From NCBI GenBank assembly GCA_039105265.1, contig JAPFFF010000006.1, positions 2,232,001 through 2,296,000 on the forward strand: 64,000 nt of DNA, given 5' to 3'. Below the pieces are notes generated by a model. That model was not told the DNA's origin and did no database searches. It was given only the letters and a program-made list of their open reading frames with translations. The stretch comes from Tritrichomonas musculus (taxonomy: Eukaryota; Parabasalia; Tritrichomonadida; Tritrichomonadidae). The translations under genes were made by a program, and so were the position numbers. Shown here piece by piece: positions 32,164 through 42,980 of the stretch. Positions within the stretch are counted from its first letter, which is position 1, and every line of letters begins with the position of its first letter.

Positions 32164-32493
32164 ATGACTACTAACTACTATATCCATTCAGCTGATTTCG
32201 AATGTGATAACGTTCCCGACTATATCATGCCAGCTGATATCAAACGAATAGTATCTCATAATCGTCATACATTCCATAAACGAATCTTCTTCTTCAGTCC
32301 GAGTGAACGTCAAGTCTATCGATACGATCCTCTCATGAAAATCGTCCAATTAGTGAAGGGTAGTGAGATCGGTAATTCATTGAAGTTCAATCTAGTAACG
32401 GATGAATCCAGACATGACTCTTTATATGTTAGTGGTATTATGTTAGCTCGTGTATCGAATATGAGTAAGATCGAACTGATAAAGAGTAAGTGA
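32164..32493 (+). CDS. small hypothetical protein, left arm only (109 aa)
   Basis: Starts at an ATG (MTTNYYIHSADFECDNVPDY). Contains HTFHKRIFFFSPSERQVYRYD, a basic middle segment that could bind nucleic acid, and ends in IELIKSK. It has element-type codon use (TCG, CGT and ACG are common). I do not recognise it. It is absent from the right arm apart from its first codons, so the element carries one copy. Confidence 0.5.
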   Translation: MTTNYYIHSADFECDNVPDYIMPADIKRIVSHNRHTFHKRIFFFSPSERQVYRYDPLMKIVQLVKGSEIGNSLKFNLVTDESRHDSLYVSGIMLARVSNMSKIELIKSK

Positions 32494-32545
32494 TGAATTC
32501 GATGACGATGAAGAGTAAGTGATGTTTATTTTTGGTTTCACTTAA

Positions 32546-32743
32546 ATGAGTGTCAAATCCATAGACGTTCTTGGTCGTAAAGTAGAATCCTCTATAGATT
32601 ACTCAGAACCGACTCAAGATGAAATCGATAGAATACTATACGATGATATTCATATACGTGTCATCGTGAATGTCAATTCGATGGATGATTCCATTAATGT
32701 CGATACTGACGTTATTATTGATGTGGATGATAATTATTGTTAG
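32546..32743 (+). CDS. small acidic hypothetical protein, left arm only (65 aa)
   Basis: A short frame with ATG start (MSVKSIDVLGRKVESSIDYS) and a strongly acidic end (VDTDVIIDVDDNYC). Possibly a real small gene because it keeps the element's codon use, but its length alone is weak support. It lies 53 bp after the 109-aa frame and is missing from the right arm. Confidence 0.35.
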   Translation: MSVKSIDVLGRKVESSIDYSEPTQDEIDRILYDDIHIRVIVNVNSMDDSINVDTDVIIDVDDNYC

Positions 32744-32937
32744 ACTATGAAAATTATTTTTTATTTATCGTAAATGACGAAGTTGTTGAGTAGACTATCG
32801 AAATCTGAGATTCTATCATTACCAGGGTTTGATAGATATGGATCACTCAAGATCATAAGACCCATCGAATGGTCACTTGCGTAAGATCATATGCGCAGTA
32901 GGTCTATTATTTTTGGTTTGTACCGTTAAGAGTCGAT

Positions 32938-33002
32938 CATTAACGAACAACATCACTAACGAACTTATCATAAATGTATATCACTAACGAAGTTATCATA
33001 AA
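32938..33002 (+). repeat. iteron-like repeats upstream of the 810-aa gene (left arm)
   Basis: Two 23-base copies of ATCACTAACGAA[C/G]TTATC then ATAAA (32952-32974 and 32980-33002), period 28, plus a partial copy with ATTAACGAAC just before. Tandem direct repeats ahead of a replication-protein-like gene resemble iterons of plasmid origins (inference). Confidence 0.55.
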
Positions 33003-33110
33003 CGATCCAGCTATTCTAAACCAATTTTAATTTAACTTTTTTATTCCTTCTACTGTATTAAACTAGCACAAGATCATCTCCGCATGTAACTTTTTTACTT
33101 TAAACGAAAC

Positions 33111-35543
33111 ATGAACAGCGAAGAAGAAGCCAGATTATTCGAACTCGACTTCCACACACGTAAAGAGATTACTATAAACGATATTAGTTCGTATTCGATA
33201 ACGATTCCGTTAAAGCATGTACAGCGCAAGAATGTTAAACCAGAAACGATGTTGTATAATCTCACGAAAACGATTAACTGGAACAATATATCCGATATAG
33301 ATTTCACAGAGAGATCTACTAACAACCATAAGCTTAATCCATTAAGTGATAGATTCTGCGACAACGTTATCTTCTATTACATGGTTCCAATAGATCCGCA
33401 TAACAAGAACAAGAACGATTATCTATCGAAGTACCTCGCAGAACACACATCTAAGATTAAACGAATATTACAGTCCCATGATATTAACGTTAACAAACGA
33501 TATATTAAACCAACGTATAGTAGCAAAGAAGGTGAATACTATAAACAGTACATTAAAGTTGCATTACCAGCGATTCCAGTTAACGATGTATTCGCTTTAA
33601 TTACTAGCGAAGAAGCTATTAAATCCTTTAACAATGAAGGTATCTACATTAACGATATCGACTTTACACAAGACTTCGCTGGTGTTATTAACAAAGAAGA
33701 GGTGATCCAGTATCTGATAGACAATAACGACTATGTTATGGAAGGTTCCAATAATGATGGAGACTACGTAATTATGGACAACGACAAACTAGTTGGTAAG
33801 AACTGTCTAACCTTCATCCATAACACAGAACACGGTAAAGTTAGATATAAGTTCTATAACAAGTTCGTCCAATCTATTGAGAGTCCATCCGTTAGAGGTA
33901 AGATCGGATCACATATAGCGGATTGGTTATACAATCCAGATGAACAGTTACGAAACAGCATTAACGATAGTTTGGATACAGGTTTGTTACGATTGGAGAT
34001 AACGTTCTATATAAACAACAATGCTGTTAGTGAAGAGTATATCCATAACCATCTTAACTATCTCACCGAACTACTTCCACAAGAGTTAATCTATCACAAT
34101 CCCATCAACAACCAATGGAAGTCTGTGCTAAACAAACTATCATATAACTTACTCGTCGTCGATTTAGATAACAAAATAGCACTGTTCTCATACTTCGTTA
34201 ACGACATTACCGGCAAGGTAAATGGATTCTACATGTACAACATCACCGATAATTACGTAAACAATGTACTTAAACTGTTTAGTTTTAATCTTCCAATACT
34301 AATAGTTACATGTAAGCGTGATGGGGAAGAGTTAATAATAAGAGAACGCTGTTATGAGAAGGTTCTCGTACCGAATATCACTAAACGATTCGAATTGGAT
34401 GAGCTTGTAACATACTTAACGAATGGTAATAAACGATTCGCTCCAATATACAAGCTAGATCTGGTTAACGCACCCAACTTAGAAGATAATTCGATAACGA
34501 AATTTAGAGTTATTAACACCAAGAACATATCGACACTTAAAACCGATAACGTACCAATTAAGTTTATCGACTCCACAGTCTATTTTATTCACACCGAAAT
34601 GAGAAACACTATAGAACAACAATATTTGAAAGAGTTAGAAGATGAGAAGATATTTATGAAGAAACACGATGATACGATTAAGTCTGTTAAAGCTGATAAC
34701 GATAAAGTAGATTCCGTAGTGAAAACCATTAACGATAGTTATGATAAGTTACAAGAAGAGATACAAGCGTCTAAACAGTTGCGTATGCATCTACGTAATT
34801 ACTTAGTAACCGAGTTAATGAAACCGAAAACGTATCACAAGAGATTGTTGGACATGGAAGATAACGTTAAGATGTACGTGTATGGGTTTAGAGATATATC
34901 TACCAAGTGTCGGACACGATATCTACTAGCAGTTAGTCCAGATAATAGATTAACAACATCGACTCCATTATTGTTATACCCAGCAGATCGAGAACTGAAA
35001 GACTTCATCTATAATAACGGAGGTGTAGATCGATCTTCTTCACTATATGGCGAATGGTATATGATAGATGAGACCAATAAGATCTGTGGTAGAGATACTG
35101 GATTATGGTGTTTCATTATCGAAAAGCATGGAACAGCATACAAAAAATGTAAGAATCTACAACCAGTAATGGATGTCGTAGATGTATTCGACGATAATGA
35201 TAAAGTCTATGACAACTCTACTTTAGATGCAGAATATAGTCGATCGATGGCGAAAGAATATCATTATGACAAGTTCTTTAAACACAAGTACATTAACAGT
35301 AATAAACTCCAGAAGATCGATGAGATAGTTAAAGAAGGTGATGTAGTCGAAGTACTAGATTGTTACGATTGGAAATGTACACACTTACTTAAATGTCGAA
35401 TTAATGATAATATCGTCGAATGCAAGTCCAACAAGTGGATGGATGATATATTGAAAGATCGAGAGTGTGTGTTTAAAGTTGTTACCGGTATCGAAAAGAG
35501 ACATCCAGTTGCTAAACGAAAACTAGTATCGTTCGTGTTATAA
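33111..35543 (+). CDS. 810-aa protein, possible replication initiator (left arm)
   Basis: The largest gene of the element, complete from ATG to stop. No family is certain. Residues about 180-195 read YINDIDFTQDFAGVINKEE, and about 245-310 read GKVRYKFYNKFVQSIE and then GLLRLEITFYIN. An IDxxxDF strand, a YxK segment and an RLEI strand in this order recall replication initiators of rolling-circle plasmids and filamentous phages (Rep_trans/Phage_CRI), though no HUH motif is seen. A coiled coil lies at about 505-570 (EQQYLKELEDEKIFMKKHDD). The C-terminal 200 residues form another folded region (YGEWYMIDETNKICGRDTG). Iteron-like repeats lie 108 bp upstream. Codon use differs from host genes. Confidence 0.75.
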   Translation: MNSEEEARLFELDFHTRKEITINDISSYSITIPLKHVQRKNVKPETMLYNLTKTINWNNISDIDFTERSTNNHKLNPLSDRFCDNVIFYYMVPIDPHNKNKNDYLSKYLAEHTSKIKRILQSHDINVNKRYIKPTYSSKEGEYYKQYIKVALPAIPVNDVFALITSEEAIKSFNNEGIYINDIDFTQDFAGVINKEEVIQYLIDNNDYVMEGSNNDGDYVIMDNDKLVGKNCLTFIHNTEHGKVRYKFYNKFVQSIESPSVRGKIGSHIADWLYNPDEQLRNSINDSLDTGLLRLEITFYINNNAVSEEYIHNHLNYLTELLPQELIYHNPINNQWKSVLNKLSYNLLVVDLDNKIALFSYFVNDITGKVNGFYMYNITDNYVNNVLKLFSFNLPILIVTCKRDGEELIIRERCYEKVLVPNITKRFELDELVTYLTNGNKRFAPIYKLDLVNAPNLEDNSITKFRVINTKNISTLKTDNVPIKFIDSTVYFIHTEMRNTIEQQYLKELEDEKIFMKKHDDTIKSVKADNDKVDSVVKTINDSYDKLQEEIQASKQLRMHLRNYLVTELMKPKTYHKRLLDMEDNVKMYVYGFRDISTKCRTRYLLAVSPDNRLTTSTPLLLYPADRELKDFIYNNGGVDRSSSLYGEWYMIDETNKICGRDTGLWCFIIEKHGTAYKKCKNLQPVMDVVDVFDDNDKVYDNSTLDAEYSRSMAKEYHYDKFFKHKYINSNKLQKIDEIVKEGDVVEVLDCYDWKCTHLLKCRINDNIVECKSNKWMDDILKDRECVFKVVTGIEKRHPVAKRKLVSFVL

Positions 35544-36011
35544 ATGTAATGAAGTTCGAGACCAGACCTCGACGTAAAGACTAAGACATGATGAGACCAA
35601 AAAGATGATTTTTTTAGCAAAAACCAACTACAGTAGATGCGTCATGCATTCGATATAAGAGATGAACATACTAACCCGGGATCGCACATCCAATCCTTAT
35701 AAAGAGAAACAATATGCATCTACTATAGTTGGGGAACGTTCATTACGAGGATTACATTTGTCGACAAATGCTTCTGCGTTATCTATACCACAAGTAATAG
35801 CTTACCCAAGGTGTTTAGTTCGCTATGGGCTCTATCACAAATATGATACAAATTTACACAGAAAAGTGGTACGGTAGCGAATCGAACTTGCACCTGCAAC
35901 CGAAGTCCGGAGATGCGCTTCATGATCCAACAACTATACCAACACAGCTAGCTAATTATAGTATCGAAATTAACATTTATGCGTTATCTGTGTAAGTTTA
36001 ATTACATAGAA
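35544..36011. other. left-arm intergenic segment with palindrome and tRNA-like sequence
   Basis: Holds a 16-base perfect palindrome CATTTGTCGACAAATG (35755-35770). On the minus strand, a sequence at about 35868-35955 has A-box-like TTGGTATAGTTG and B-box-like AGTTCGATTCG wording, but its stems do not pair well. The short open frame at 35662-35877 crosses both and I do not regard it as a gene. Confidence 0.4.
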
Positions 36012-36404
36012 ATGAGTAAGACCAAGAATCCATCATTTGCAAAGCAAACTCCGTACAATGGACAACCAACTCTCGAAGAGTTATACACTACCGATGACTT
36101 ATCAGTACTTAAACGAGCTATCACCGAGTTAACAACCAAACAAGATTATAAGACCCTCAACACTCTATTTCGTCGTAATCCAAATGCTAGTAAGTTCGAC
36201 AGTAGAACACTTAATGAAGATATACCACAATCGACAAAACGATTCACCAAACGTAATGGCAAACTCTGTAATGTATCACGAACAGTTCCACGACAGAGTA
36301 CTACCAAACCAGAAGAGAGTGACTCATACACATACAAGTCCAGATACTACGATCCACACACCAAATCGTTTAAGTATGTCACTAGAATACAATCCAATTA
36401 CTAA
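36012..36404 (+). CDS. small basic protein of the element (130 aa), left arm
   Basis: I choose the ATG at 36012 (MSKTKNPSFAKQTPYNGQPT). The frame also has an ATG 11 codons upstream. The protein is Lys/Arg/Thr-rich (STKRFTKRNGKLCNVSRTV) and ends in YYDPHTKSFKYVTRIQSNY. There is a short helical region (DDLSVLKRAITELTTKQDYK). It may be a DNA-binding or packaging-type basic protein, but no family is recognised. Both arms keep it intact. Confidence 0.55.
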   Translation: MSKTKNPSFAKQTPYNGQPTLEELYTTDDLSVLKRAITELTTKQDYKTLNTLFRRNPNASKFDSRTLNEDIPQSTKRFTKRNGKLCNVSRTVPRQSTTKPEESDSYTYKSRYYDPHTKSFKYVTRIQSNY

Positions 36405-36469
36405 GTGAATCACTCCATTGGCAACATATCTATTTTTGATCGGTAACAGTCGAATCGAATACAAATATA

Positions 36470-39090
36470 AGTGGATGGTTCATCATATACAGATACAACA
36501 TATGTGAATACACATTATCGATCACAACATATGCGGATACATCATATACAGATGCAACATAAACAGATACATCATATGCGGATACACATTAACGAATACA
36601 ACACATGCGGTTACATCATATACAGATACATCATATACAGATACATCATATACAGATACATCTGGTCGAGTACACATTATCGAGTACATCATATGCGGAT
36701 ACATCATCACATGCGGATACATCTTGTCGATCATATCATATGTATATATAACTTATCGATCATATCATATACAGATGCAACACATGCGGATACATCTACG
36801 ATTACATCATTATCGAGTACATCTTATCGGATACATCATATACAGATACAACATATACAGATACAACATTATCGATCATAACATACGCGAATACAACATA
36901 TACAGATGCAGCATATGCGGATACATATTGTCGATTACATCATTAACGAGTACATCATCATATGCGGATATATATCATATGCGGATATAACTTATCGATC
37001 GAGTACACATTAACGAGTACATCATCATATGCGGATACATCATCATCACATGCGGATATGTCACACATGCGGATACAGCACATGCGGATACATCATTATC
37101 GGATATATCTTATGCGGATACAACATATGCGGATATAACTTATCGATAACAACATATGCGGATATAACTTATCGATCATATCATATGTGAGTACATCATA
37201 TACAGATGCAACATATGCGGATACATCATCGGATACGTCATATACAGATGCAACATATGCGGATACAACACATGCGGTTACATCACGACGAGTGTATCAT
37301 ATACAGATACACCATACGCGGATACATCATCACATGCGGATACACCATACGCGGATACATCATATAGATCACACCATATGCGGATATAACAGATGTGAAT
37401 ATAAGTGGATGGTTCATCATATGCGGACACATCACACGCGGATACATCATACATGCGGATACGTCGCGACGAGTACGTCATACGCGGATATATCATTAAT
37501 CGATCACAACACATGCGGATACATCTTATCGATTACATCTTATCGATTACATCACATGCGATTACATCTTATCGATCACATCATATGCGGATGCAACACA
37601 TGCGGATACATCTTATCGGATACATCATATACAGATACATCACATGCGGATATATATCTTATCGATCACATCATATGCGGATGCAACATATGCGGATACA
37701 ACATAAACAGATACATCATATGCGGATACATCATATACAGATACATCATATGTGGTTACATCTTATCGATTACATCATATGCGGATGCAACATATGCGGA
37801 TACAACATAAACAGATACATCATATACAGATACAACATATGCGGATATATCATTATCGAGTACATCATATGCGGATACATCTTATCGATTACATCATCTA
37901 GTACATATCATATGCGGATACATCATATACAGATACATCATATGTGGTTACATCTTATCGATTACATCATTATCGATTACATCATCTAGTACATATCATA
38001 TGCGGATGCAACATATGCGGATGCAACATATGCGGATGCAACATAAACAGATACATCATATACAGATACACCATATACAGATACATCATTATCGATCACA
38101 ACATAAGCGGATACAACACACGTGGATATAACTTATCGGATACACCATAAGCGGATACATCATATACAGATACAACATATACAGATACACATTATCGAAT
38201 ACATCATATCGATCATATCATATGCGGATACATCATCGGATACATCATCACATGCGGATACAGCATATCTATCACATCATATAGATCACACCATACGCGG
38301 ATATAACAGATGTGAATATAAGTGGATGGTTCATCATATGCGGACACATCACACGCGGATATAACTTATCGGATACAACATATACAGATACATCATATGC
38401 GGATACATCACACGCTGATACACATTATCGATCGTATCATATACAGATGCAACATATGCGGATACATCATATACAGATACAACATATGAGAGTACACATT
38501 ATCGAATACGGATACAACATATGCGGATATAACTTATCGATCGATCATATCATATACAGATGCAACATATGCGGACATATCTTATCGATCACATCACATC
38601 TAGTATACATCATCGAACACATCTTATCGAATACATCATATACGGATACATATTGTCGATTACATCATTAACGAATACATCATCTTATCGAGTACATCTT
38701 ATCTGATACATCATTGTCGAGTACATATTAACGAGTACGTCATATACAGATACATCACATGCGGATATATCTTATCGATCACAACATATCGAGTACATCA
38801 TATACAGATACACATGCGGATATATCTTATCGATCACATCATATCGAGTACATCATATACAGACACATCACATGCGGATATATCTTATCGATAACAACAC
38901 ATGCGGATGCAACATATGCGGATACATCATCACATGCGGATATATCTTATCGATCACATCATATCGAGTACATCATATACAGATACACATGCGGATATAT
39001 CTTATCGAGTACATCATATACAGATACATCTTATCGAATACATCATATCGATCACAACATATCGGATACATCATCACACGCGGATACATC
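36470..39090. repeat. 14-15-bp satellite array, left arm
   Basis: About 2.6 kb of units such as ACATCATATGCGGAT, ACATCATATACAGAT, ACATCTTATCGATT and ACATTATCGAGT in irregular order. Because units are nearly multiples of three and lack stops, many long frames appear in several phases (HHMRIHHIQI, TSYADTSYTD). These are artefacts of the repeat and not genes. Confidence 0.9.
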
Positions 39091-39098
39091 ATATACAG

Positions 39099-39100
<2 letters not shown>

Positions 39101-39151
<51 letters not shown>
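39101..39151. repeat. (AC)n microsatellite ending the left satellite
   Basis: About 25 AC dinucleotides directly after the satellite and before the central spacer. The mirror (TG)n run lies at 39366-39421. Confidence 0.95.
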
Positions 39152-39152
<1 letters not shown>

Positions 39153-39185
39153 TCACAGATATTAATTGACGATACCAAAACTAGA

Positions 39186-39330
39186 TTCTCCAGTTTCGGA
39201 TTCGCATGTGAAACTCGATAAAAGTCGGTAAAGTTGGTATTGGTTAATATCGTCGATAATGTAAGTGTTAATGTATTCGTTCATATATCCGATAATGTAT
39301 TCGTTAATATTGTCGATAATGTATCTCTTA
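39186..39330. other. unique centre of the palindrome
   Basis: The only part of the element not mirrored. It contains short repeats of GTATTCGTTAATAT and CGATAATGTA, related in wording to the satellite on either side. No coding capacity. This is the likely dimer junction. Confidence 0.7.
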
Positions 39331-39363
39331 TCTAGTTTTGGTATCGTCAATTAATATCTGTGA

Positions 39364-39365
<2 letters not shown>

Positions 39366-39421
<56 letters not shown>
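39366..39421. repeat. (TG)n microsatellite ending the right satellite
   Basis: Mirror of the left (AC)n run and about eight bases longer. Confidence 0.95.
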
Positions 39422-39425
<4 letters not shown>

Positions 39426-42055
39426 CTGTATATGATGTATCCGCGTGTGATGATGTATCCGATATGTTGTGATCGATATGATGTATTCGATAAGATGTAT
39501 CTGTATATGATGTACTCGATAAGATATATCCGCATGTGTATCTGTATATGATGTACTCGATATGATGTGATCGATAAGATATATCCGCATGTGATGATGT
39601 ATCCGCATATGTTGCATCCGCATGTGTTGTTATCGATAAGATATATCCGCATGTGATGTGTCTGTATATGATGTACTCGATATGATGTGATCGATAAGAT
39701 ATATCCGCATGTGTATCTGTATATGATGTACTCGATATGTTGTGATCGATAAGATATATCCGCATGTGATGTATCTGTATATGACGTACTCGTTAATATG
39801 TACTCGACAATGATGTATCAGATAAGATGTACTCGATAAGATGATGTATTCGTTAATGATGTAATCGACAATATGTATCCGTATATGATGTATTCGATAA
39901 GATGTGTTCGATGATGTATACTAGATGTGATGTGATCGATAAGATATGTCCGCATATGTTGCATCTGTATATGATATGATCGATCGATAAGTTATATCCG
40001 CATATGTTGTATCCGTATTCGATAATGTGTACTCTCATATGTTGTATCTGTATATGATGTATCCGCATATGTTGCATCTGTATATGATACGATCGATAAT
40101 GTGTATCAGCGTGTGATGTATCCGCATATGATGTATCTGTATATGTTGTATCCGATAAGTTATATCCGCGTGTGATGTGTCCGCATATGATGAACCATCC
40201 ACTTATATTCACATCTGTTATATCCGCGTATGGTGTGATCTATATGATGTGATAGATATGCTGTATCCGCATGTGATGATGTATCCGATGATGTATCCGC
40301 ATATGATATGATCGATATGATGTATTCGATAATGTGTATCTGTATATGTTGTATCTGTATATGATGTATCCGCTTATGGTGTATCCGATAAGTTATATCC
40401 ACGTGTGTTGTATCCGCTTATGTTGTGATCGATAATGATGTATCTGTATATGGTGTATCTGTATATGATGTATCTGTTTATGTTGCATCCGCATATGTTG
40501 CATCCGCATATGTTGCATCCGCATATGATATGTACTAGATGATGTAATCGATAATGATGTAATCGATAAGATGTAACCACATATGATGTATCTGTATATG
40601 ATGTATCCGCATATGATATGTACTAGATGATGTAATCGATAAGATGTATCCGCATATGATGTACTCGATAATGATATATCCGCATATGTTGTATCTGTAT
40701 ATGATGTATCTGTTTATGTTGTATCCGCATATGTTGCATCCGCATATGATGTAATCGATAAGATGTAACCACATATGATGTATCTGTATATGATGTATCC
40801 GCATATGATGTATCTGTTTATGTTGTATCCGCATATGTTGCATCCGCATATGATGTGATCGATAAGATATATATCCGCATGTGATGTATCTGTATATGAT
40901 GTATCCGATAAGATGTATCCGCATGTGTTGCATCCGCATATGATGTGATCGATAAGATGTAATCGCATGTGATGTAATCGATAAGATGTAATCGATAAGA
41001 TGTATCCGCATGTGTTGTGATCGATTAATGATATATCCGCGTATGACGTACTCGTCGCGACGTATCCGCATGTATGATGTATCCGCGTGTGATGTGTCCG
41101 CATATGATGAACCATCCACTTATATTCACATCTGTTATATCCGCATATGGTGTGATCTATATGATGTATCCGCGTATGGTGTATCCGCATGTGATGATGT
41201 ATCCGCGTATGGTGTATCTGTATATGATACACTCGTCGTGATGTAACCGCATGTGTTGTATCCGCATATGTTGCATCTGTATATGACGTATCCGATGATG
41301 TATCCGCATATGTTGCATCTGTATATGATGTACTCACATATGATATGATCGATAAGTTATATCCGCATATGTTGTTATCGATAAGTTATATCCGCATATG
41401 TTGTATCCGCATAAGATATATCCGATAATGATGTATCCGCATGTGCTGTATCCGCATGTGTGACATATCCGCATGTGATGATGATGTATCCGCATATGAT
41501 GATGTACTCGTTAATGTGTACTCGATCGATAAGTTATATCCGCATATGATATATATCCGCATATGATGATGTACTCGTTAATGATGTAATCGACAATATG
41601 TATCCGCATATGCTGCATCTGTATATGTTGTATTCGCGTATGTTATGATCGATAATGTTGTATCTGTATATGTTGTATCTGTATATGATGTATCCGATAA
41701 GATGTACTCGATAATGATGTAATCGTAGATGTATCCGCATGTGTTGCATCTGTATATGATATGATCGATAAGTTATATATACATATGATATGATCGACAA
41801 GATGTATCCGCATGTGATGATGTATCCGCATATGATGTACTCGATAATGTGTACTCGACCAGATGTATCTGTATATGATGTATCTGTATATGATGTATCT
41901 GTATATGATGTAACCGCATGTGTTGTATTCGTTAATGTGTATCCGCATATGATGTATCTGTTTATGTTGCATCTGTATATGATGTATCCGCATATGTTGT
42001 GATCGATAATGTGTATTCACATATGTTGTATCTGTATATGATGAACCATCCACTT
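39422..42055. repeat. 14-15-bp satellite array, right arm
   Basis: Reverse complement of the left-arm array, in the same unit order as far as I followed it. Arms preserving the same irregular order implies a recent inverted duplication or arm-to-arm correction. Confidence 0.9.
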
Positions 42056-42119
42056 ATATTTGTATTCGATTCGACTGTTACCGATCAAAAATAGATATGT
42101 TGCCAATGGAGTGATTCAC

Positions 42120-42512
42120 TTAGTAATTGGATTGTATTCTAGTGACATACTTAAACGATTTGGTGTGTGGATCGTAGTATCTGGACTTGTATGTGTATGA
42201 GTCACTCTCTTCTGGTTTGGTAGTACTCTGTCGTGGAACTGTTCGTGATACATTACAGAGTTTGCCATTACGTTTGGTGAATCGTTTTGTCGATTGTGGT
42301 ATATCTTCATTAAGTGTTCTACTGTCGAACTTACTAGCATTTGGATTACGACGAAATAGAGTGTTGAGGGTCTTATAATCTTGTTTGGTTGTTAACTCGG
42401 TGATAGCTCGTTTAAGTACTGATAAGTCATCGGTAGTGTATAACTCTTCGAGAGTTGGTTGTCCATTGTACGGAGTTTGCTTTGCAAATGATGGATTCTT
42501 GGTCTTACTCAT
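42120..42512 (-). CDS. small basic protein of the element (130 aa), right arm
   Basis: Identical in translation to the left-arm copy at 36012-36404, in mirror position. Same start choice and same unknown role. Confidence 0.55.
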   Translation of the reverse strand: MSKTKNPSFAKQTPYNGQPTLEELYTTDDLSVLKRAITELTTKQDYKTLNTLFRRNPNASKFDSRTLNEDIPQSTKRFTKRNGKLCNVSRTVPRQSTTKPEESDSYTYKSRYYDPHTKSFKYVTRIQSNY

Positions 42513-42980
42513 TTCTATGTAATTAAACTTACACAGATAACGCATAAATGTTAATTTCGATACTATAATTAGCTAGCTGTGTTGGTATAGTTGTTGGATC
42601 ATGAAGTGCATCTCCGGACTTCGGTTGCAGGTGCAAGTTCGATTCGCTACCGTACCACTTTTCTGTGTAAATTTGTATCATATTTGTGATAGAGCCCATA
42701 GCGAACTAAACACCTTGGGTAAGCTATTACTTGTGGTATAGATAACGCAGAAGCATTTGTCGACAAATGTAATCCTCGTAATGAACGTTCCCCAACTATA
42801 GTAGATGCATATTGTTTCTCTTTATAAGGATTGGATGTGCGATCCCGGGTTAGTATGTTCATCTCTTATATCGAATGCATGACGCATCTACTGTAGTTGG
42901 TTTTTGCTAAAAAAATCATCTTTTTGGTCTCATCATGTCTTAGTCTTTACGTCGAGGTCTGGTCTCGAACTTCATTACAT
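42513..42980. other. right-arm intergenic segment, mirror of 35544-36011
   Basis: Carries the same 16-base palindrome (42754-42769) and the same tRNA-like A/B-box wording, here on the plus strand at about 42569-42656. No gene is called. Confidence 0.4.

Larger units (their letters stand above)
32041..39185 (+). repeat. left arm of the giant inverted repeat
   Basis: Nearly identical to the reverse complement of 39331-45818. Mirror positions of the coding part add up to 78524. The left arm is longer because 32191-32855 has no counterpart on the right. The (CA)n run is about 8 bases shorter here. Confidence 0.9.

Noticed and set aside
35662-35877. 71-codon open frame in each arm, mirrored at 42647-42862
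   Set aside because: It crosses a palindrome and a tRNA-like sequence and has no protein-like features.
35868-35955. A functional tRNA gene in the palindrome arm
   Set aside because: A/B-box wording is present but the acceptor and T stems do not pair, so I list it only as tRNA-like.
36470-39169. Many open frames of 60-207 codons rich in H, I, R, Y, T and D (HHMRIHHIQI, TSYADTS) on several frames
   Set aside because: They are produced by the 14-15-bp satellite, whose units lack stop codons in most phases. Overlap in several frames and the low complexity show that they are not genes.
39328-42053. The mirror set of open frames in the right arm
   Set aside because: Same satellite artefact in reverse complement.
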